Source: JADCRZ01 sp041751095
Lineage (GTDB): Bacteria; Bacteroidota; Bacteroidia; Chitinophagales; Chitinophagaceae
DNA length: 64,000 nt
Reading direction: 5' to 3'
Assembly: GCA_041751095.1 (NCBI GenBank)
Contig: JBGSYC010000289.1
Coordinates: 38,477 to 102,476, forward strand
Numbering within the stretch: position 1 is the stretch's first letter; each line of letters begins with the position of its first letter. Made by a program: the position numbers and the translations under genes. The notes beneath the pieces are model-generated. The model did no database searches, had not been told where the DNA came from, and worked only from the letters and a program-made list of their open reading frames with translations. Below, in pieces: positions 60,407-64,000 of the stretch.

Positions 60407-60885
60407 ATGAAACTTGACCGCTACGAATTAAAATCTGACGACCCACTGACTACTTTTGAATTCCTAAGTGAAGGACCTAAAGGTAAGATTGAGAAGATAA
60501 TTCAGTTTACACTTGCTTACGAAAACAATCTTTACAATCTTGCTTTTGGCGACAAAAATCCAGTAACAGGAGAGATTGACGATAGAGTAGTAACGGATAA
60601 CGGTGATAGCGAGAAAGTACTTGCAACCTTGCAACTGTAGTTGCTGCAGTCTATGCGTTTTGCGACCAATATCCCGAGGCATGGATTTATGCGACGGGAA
60701 GTACCGCAGCAAGAACCAGACTTTATAAAATGGGCATCAACAAGTATTTTGACATAGTTCAAGCTGATTTTGAAATCTTCGGGCAAACCGAAAGTGAATG
60801 GGAGCGACACGTAAAGGGGAAGGACTATCAAGCATTCGTAGTTCAGCGAAAAAAACTAAATTTGGATTATGAAAAGCATTCTTGA
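60407..60885 (+). pseudogene. DUF6934-family gene disrupted by an 8-bp tandem duplication
   Basis: The start MKLDRYELKSDDPLTTFEFL, then SEGPKGKIEKIIQFT and NLAFGDKNPVTGEIDDRVVT, matches DUF6934 proteins. After SEKVLAT the frame runs into a stop at 60640. CTTGCAAC occurs twice in tandem (60620-60627 and 60628-60635). Removing one copy restores SEKVLATVVAAVYAFCDQYP, then EAWIYATGSTAARTRLYKMG, INKYFDIVQADFEIFGQTES and YQAFVVQRKKL, ending at a TGA at 60883-60885. The intact protein would be about 156 residues. The second copy is therefore a recent frameshifting duplication and could be lost again by slippage. Function of the family is unknown. It overlaps the following 54-residue ORF. Confidence 0.85.
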
Positions 60886-61033
60886 ATTAAACGACAAGAA
60901 AGTGCCTGTTGTTCGAAAGGACAAGAAGCTAAACAAATACAGTAACGTGGTGCTTTTCCCGGAAAAAGTACAGAAAGCAAGGGAAGCATTTGAAAAGTTG
61001 GGAACCCCCGACCTGAAGCAGCACGGCAGGTAA
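60869..61033 (+). CDS. Small basic protein of 54 residues downstream of DUF6934
   Basis: ATG at 60869 lies inside the last codons of the DUF6934 frame (overlap 17 bp) and reads MKSILELNDKKVPVVRKDKK, LNKYSNVVLFPEKVQKAREA, FEKLGTPDLKQHGR. It is Lys-rich with a C-terminal helix. The tight overlap suggests that the two were translated together, as in two-gene cassettes. No family is recognised. Disruption of the upstream gene may reduce its translation. About 10 bp after the stop the candidate palindromic element 5 begins. Confidence 0.5.
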   Translation: MKSILELNDKKVPVVRKDKKLNKYSNVVLFPEKVQKAREAFEKLGTPDLKQHGR

Positions 61034-61236
61034 CAAGGGGCTTATGCTTTATGAAACTACTTTGTCTCCGGGGAGTTGAACAGATTCAATTTCTGCCAAA
61101 GATAATGACTTACATACCATTATACCTTACATCTCCCCGATATGAAGAAATAAGGGGCAGGTATTCCCGATTCAATCTGCCCTTTGTCTTCACCCGGGCA
61201 AATATACGCCTTGCCTCCGGGGTAATTGTTAGACAT
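61025..61236. repeat. Candidate palindromic element 5 after the DUF6934 unit
   Basis: About 210 bp bounded by GCAGGTAAC (61027-61035, overlapping the small-ORF stop) and GTTAGACATGG (from about 61229), with the octamer CTCCGGGG repeated near both ends, GATTCAAT repeated inside, and a GGGCAG/CTGCCC dyad. Size and AAC/GTT ends resemble elements 1-3, but the core differs, so membership is tentative. No protein-like frame is present. Confidence 0.35.
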
Positions 61237-61383
61237 GGATGAACCTCACGAACAGGTGAATGATTTTATAGGACTAACACATACGGTAAAAAGGTATATA
61301 TTTATCCGGGAAAAGAAGGCTTTTAAAGGATGTAATGTTTGAACCTTTAACAACCTCAGATAAACAACAATAAACCAATTCAA

Positions 61384-61599
61384 ATGAAAACGCTGGGATT
61401 CATCCTTATTGTAGCAGGCATCATCATGATTTTGATACGTGGCTTTAATGTTCCGGTTAAAAGGGATGTTGTTGACATTGGCCCCCTTGAAGTAAGCAGA
61501 ACGGAAAACAAGTGGATAGGCTGGCCTACGTATGCCGGCGGCCTTATGGCAATTATTGGGGTAATCCTTGTTGTCTCTTACCGCAAACGTTCAGCATAA
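61384..61599 (+). CDS. Small membrane protein with two transmembrane helices
   Basis: A 71-residue protein: helix 1 LGFILIVAGIIMILIRGF (residues 4-21), a short polar loop (VPVKRDVVDIGPLEVSRTEN) and helix 2 YAGGLMAIIGVILVVSY (about 50-66), ending RKRSA. It resembles small DUF3185-like membrane proteins. It is preceded by 350 bp without other genes and followed by a hairpin repeat. Function unknown; the inner membrane is the likely location. Confidence 0.65.
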   Translation: MKTLGFILIVAGIIMILIRGFNVPVKRDVVDIGPLEVSRTENKWIGWPTYAGGLMAIIGVILVVSYRKRSA

Positions 61600-61818
61600 G
61601 CAAGGTTCTCCACGAAATCCGACACGGGCATGCATCAATTAACGGTGGATCCAATAGTTGTATAAAGATTCTTAGGAACTGCTTTAGCTACTATTAATAT
61701 CCAGGTGATGCAGATAACGCAACGTAAACCTTTGGCAGCATTTAAAAAGTATACAAACGGGATTAATGAAGGCTGTCAGATTGATTCCGATATAAGGTTG
61801 TGCGGCGTCTGCGTGGCG

Positions 61819-61876
61819 AACCTTATAGGTTTAGTTGTTTAGAGAAAAAGTCGCTGGAGTTCGAACCTATAAGGTT
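61819..61876. repeat. Dispersed hairpin repeat, copy 2
   Basis: AACCTTATAGGTT (61819-61831) and AACCTATAAGGTT (61864-61876) are perfect 13-bp inverted repeats enclosing 32 bp. Arms, the following TTAGT and the preceding GGAGT...TTCG match copy 1 at 49152-49211. It lies between convergent genes (71-residue membrane protein and ICMT-like gene), as does copy 1. Confidence 0.8.
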
Positions 61877-61899
61877 ATGAAAGGAATGTTTGAAAAATA

Positions 61900-62622
61900 T
61901 CATTCAACCCACTTACCGGATTTTTTTAGATACCGTACGAGCAGGTAGGCAGCCAACAATAAAGGAAGTAATACGGCCAATATCTTATTTCGAAGCGCTG
62001 CATTGTAATCTGTAAGCTGGGGATAATACAGAAACAAGATGAGCACAATGCCGCTAAGCCAAACATACTGGGTATTGTATTCTTTCAAGATCCATCGCCG
62101 GCCTTTAAACTCCATTGAACTGAATGTATCCCGGAGCCCTTCTATATCCGGTATCCACCGGTTTACTTTTCTACAATACGTCTCAAAGCTGGCACCGAAT
62201 TTCTTACGTAGAAAATTTTCTTCCGCCAGTACGATTGCATGGTAGATCAGTAAAAAAAGAGGGATCAGAACAAGTAAGTAAAGCAATGAGTTCGAGAGAA
62301 TGCCGACGCCAAGCAACATAAGAATATTCCCGAGGTAAAGCGGGTTGCGGCAGTGTTTAAATATGCCCTGCGTAACAAGGTCTTCGGCGTATACCTGGCC
62401 GTCCCTGCCGCCCCGGATGATGTAAGCCAGTCCGATAGTAGCGCCCCTGATCGCCTGCCCGGAGAACGTAATAATCAACCCAAGGATTATTGGCCAGTAG
62501 TAATAACCGGGACCAAACTGCTCTTCCCGGAATAAGGACGGAGAAGGTATAAACAGCGCCAGGTAAAGAAAAATAAACAGTATGTTCCGGTACCGGAAAA
62601 AGAAATTACCTATGGCGATCAT
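61900..62622 (-). CDS. ICMT/PEMT-like membrane methyltransferase
   Basis: A 240-residue integral membrane protein with five or six hydrophobic segments. It carries the isoprenylcysteine carboxyl methyltransferase-like signature: LVTQGIFKHCRNPLYLGNIL (SAM-binding region near residue 85-104), then EENFLRKKFGASFETYCRKV and NRWIPDI. The family includes protein-prenylcysteine, phospholipid and small-molecule methyltransferases; the substrate here is unknown. Its start overlaps the cmoA stop by 4 bp (ATGA), so the two are translationally coupled, in a likely glnS-cmoA-ICMT transcript. A hairpin repeat lies after the stop. Confidence 0.82.
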   Translation of the reverse strand: MIAIGNFFFRYRNILFIFLYLALFIPSPSLFREEQFGPGYYYWPIILGLIITFSGQAIRGATIGLAYIIRGGRDGQVYAEDLVTQGIFKHCRNPLYLGNILMLLGVGILSNSLLYLLVLIPLFLLIYHAIVLAEENFLRKKFGASFETYCRKVNRWIPDIEGLRDTFSSMEFKGRRWILKEYNTQYVWLSGIVLILFLYYPQLTDYNAALRNKILAVLLPLLLAAYLLVRYLKKSGKWVE

Positions 62623-63353
62623 GGCATTGTTTTTTTTGCGATGATTCCTGAGAAATTATACCATTTGAAGAAAACTTCGCAGTGCCTGAAACCTGCTTCT
62701 TTCAACATTAATATATTTTCTGTAAGCTTATACGGTATCAGCACATTTTCAAGCGCTTCACGCTTTTGAGAGATTTCCATATCACTATAATGATGCCTCC
62801 GTTTCATTTCATAATAATATTTGATGAAATCCCTGTTAAACAAGCTGTCTTCTGCCAGGATCTTTTCAACAATTATTAAAGTTCCGCCGGGCACCATGCC
62901 TGCCACGATATTTCTTAAAAGTTTCTCACGGAAAATCGGCCTTACAAATTGAAGCGTAAGGCACAGTAACACTACAGAAGCGTTTTCAATTTTAACGCCG
63001 GAATTCAAATCCGCCACTTCGAGGTCGTATGGTCGTGTAAAACCTGATTCGCGTAACTTATTATCGCATTTGGCCAGCATTTCAGGCGAATCATCAACGC
63101 CAACAAACCTGATGTGTTCAGGTAAGGTTTGATTCATCATGATCAACGAAGCTCCGGTTGAGCAGCCAAGGTCGTATACGTTTGTCCCTTCAACGTAGTG
63201 GTCGGCAGCTATCTCTGAAATCATCCGCTGGATCTCTTCGTAAAAAGGAACCGAACGATTTACCATATCATCAAAAACCTTAGCCACATTGCTGCTGAAC
63301 TTGAAATCTGACGGCTTGGAGAGTTCTTCCTTAAAAACTTCGTCTTTGTGCAT
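62619..63353 (-). CDS. cmoA: Carboxy-S-adenosyl-L-methionine synthase
   Basis: CmoA makes carboxy-SAM from SAM and prephenate; CmoB then uses it to form cmo5U at tRNA position 34. The 244-residue protein matches the family closely: FSSNVAKVFDDMVNRSVPFYEEI, YVEGTNVYDLGCSTGASLIM (SAM-binding), FVGVDDSPEMLAKC, NASVVLLCLTLQFV, HHYSDMEISQKREALENVLIP and a C-terminal FKWYNFSGIIAKK. It lies 35 bp downstream of glnS and overlaps a membrane methyltransferase gene by 4 bp. No CmoB is encoded nearby, so whether it serves tRNA modification or another carboxy-SAM user is open. Confidence 0.9.
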   Translation of the reverse strand: MHKDEVFKEELSKPSDFKFSSNVAKVFDDMVNRSVPFYEEIQRMISEIAADHYVEGTNVYDLGCSTGASLIMMNQTLPEHIRFVGVDDSPEMLAKCDNKLRESGFTRPYDLEVADLNSGVKIENASVVLLCLTLQFVRPIFREKLLRNIVAGMVPGGTLIIVEKILAEDSLFNRDFIKYYYEMKRRHHYSDMEISQKREALENVLIPYKLTENILMLKEAGFRHCEVFFKWYNFSGIIAKKTMP

Positions 63354-63388
63354 ATGCTGAATTTAAGCGCTTAAATGTATTATAATTT

Positions 63389-64000
63389 CTACTGATTTTT
63401 CTTCTGTTCTTTTGCCCAGGTATCTTTAAGCGTTACTATCCTGTTAAACACCAGCTTTCCCGCCGATGTATCCCTGTCAAGGCAGAAATACCCTTTCCGT
63501 ATAAACTGATACCTCTCGTCGAACCCTGGCATTTGCAGCGCCGGCTCCGCGTATGCTGCCGCTATTACCTTCAGCGAGTCAGGATTGACATAATCTTTAA
63601 AGTCACCTTTTTCCATTGCAGGGTCTTCAACCGTAAAAAGCCTGTCAAATTCCCGGATTTCGCAGGGAAATGCATGGGCTACACTTACCCAATGTAGCGT
63701 GCCCTGCACCTTCATCCCCGAAACATCCGAGCCACTTTTACTTTCCGGTAAATAAATGCACCTTACCTCAGTTATCTTTCCGTATTCATCCTTAATTACC
63801 TCATCGCATTTGATGATGTAAGCGCTTTTCAACCTGACTGCCTGGCCGGGGGCGAGCCGGAAAAACTTTTTAGGCGGATGTTCCATAAAGTCTTCCCGTT
63901 CGATATATAACTCACGGCTGAATGGCAGATCCCTGTAGGTTGTATGTTCATCTTCAGGGTTGTCCTCGCCTTTCAGGATTTCAGTCTGGTCGGGATAATT
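63389..64000 (-). CDS. glnS: Glutaminyl-tRNA synthetase, C-terminal part
   Basis: The reverse strand is open from the window edge (first codons NYPDQTEILKGEDNPE) to a stop at 63389, giving the last 203 residues. Motifs match the C-terminal anticodon-binding beta-barrels of GlnRS: RDLPFSRELYIEREDFME, FFRLAPGQAVRLKSAYIIKC, GTLHWVSVAHAFPCEIREFD, RLFTVEDPA and the terminal ERYQFIRKGYFCLDRDTSAG, FNRIVTLKDTW. The catalytic domain lies outside. GlnRS charges tRNA-Gln with glutamine. The cmoA gene starts 35 bp downstream, suggesting a common transcript. Confidence 0.93.
   Translation of the reverse strand, partial: NYPDQTEILKGEDNPEDEHTTYRDLPFSRELYIEREDFMEHPPKKFFRLAPGQAVRLKSAYIIKCDEVIKDEYGKITEVRCIYLPESKSGSDVSGMKVQGTLHWVSVAHAFPCEIREFDRLFTVEDPAMEKGDFKDYVNPDSLKVIAAAYAEPALQMPGFDERYQFIRKGYFCLDRDTSAGKLVFNRIVTLKDTWAKEQKKNQ

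Noticed and set aside
61051..61242. 63-codon plus-strand frame between the 54-residue ORF and the small membrane protein
   Set aside because: It sits inside the palindromic element, with composition driven by the repeats; no family resemblance.

Overview
The window reads as the chromosome of a Bacteroidota bacterium, most likely of the Chitinophagaceae/Chitinophagales. The signs are two SusC/SusD outer-membrane uptake loci, a giant PKD protein ending in the type IX secretion (gliding-motility type B) sorting domain, a PorE-like TPR/propeller/OmpA protein, DUF3467, DUF3857 and DUF6934 proteins, near absence of Shine-Dalgarno sequences, and several TAnnTTTG-type -7 promoter elements. No rRNA, tRNA, CRISPR array, transposase or integrase gene was recognised.

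Layout. 1-5.5 kb: start of a secreted NIPSNAP protein (cut by the window edge), then lnt, an alpha/beta hydrolase and the T9SS-sorted PKD protein. 5.5-17 kb (minus strand): DUF3467, then two nutrient-uptake loci, SusC-SusD and SusC-SusD-DUF1735, with no glycoside hydrolase. 17-28.4 kb: an operon of two outer-membrane barrel-like proteins (one with helix-hairpin-helix motifs), then folD, queE, the PorE-like protein, dprA, a PhoH ATPase, a lipoprotein, crcB and a secreted zinc phospholipase/nuclease-like enzyme. 28.4-40.4 kb: a nested palindromic repeat, ppa with a half-size TauE permease, a frameshifted NlpC/P60 hydrolase, an ECF sigma/anti-sigma-like pair, an unknown membrane-anchored protein, guanine deaminase, a complete tolC-acrA-acrB type efflux operon and a GNAT acetyltransferase.

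40.4-45.2 kb is an accessory island between the GNAT gene and clpB. It carries VapBC, an orphan lipoprotein, a CHAT protease, a gene fragment with a 58-residue ORF, and a DsbA-like protein without a CXXC. The units are separated by about 200-bp imperfectly palindromic elements whose ends form one family (AAC/GTT boxes beside a GCATnnATGC-like core). The same family recurs at 60.0-60.26 kb, before a DUF6934 gene disrupted by an 8-bp tandem duplication. Box orientation, their position at gene 3' ends, and the exact match of the two boxes flanking the CHAT gene resemble integron gene cassettes with attC sites. This is the most interesting structure here, but no integrase lies in the window, so the interpretation is a hypothesis.

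45.3-64 kb returns to mostly housekeeping content: clpB, a serine hydrolase with Thr at the nucleophile position, two tandem DUF3857/transglutaminase-like proteins, an IscA-type carrier, a DUF7935-like membrane protein, methylmalonyl-CoA mutase large subunit, a GMC oxidoreductase with its Tat-exported partner, a NUDIX hydrolase, the second cassette-like patch, and finally the minus-strand genes glnS (cut by the window edge), cmoA and an ICMT-like membrane methyltransferase. A roughly 60-bp hairpin repeat occurs twice, each time between convergent genes.
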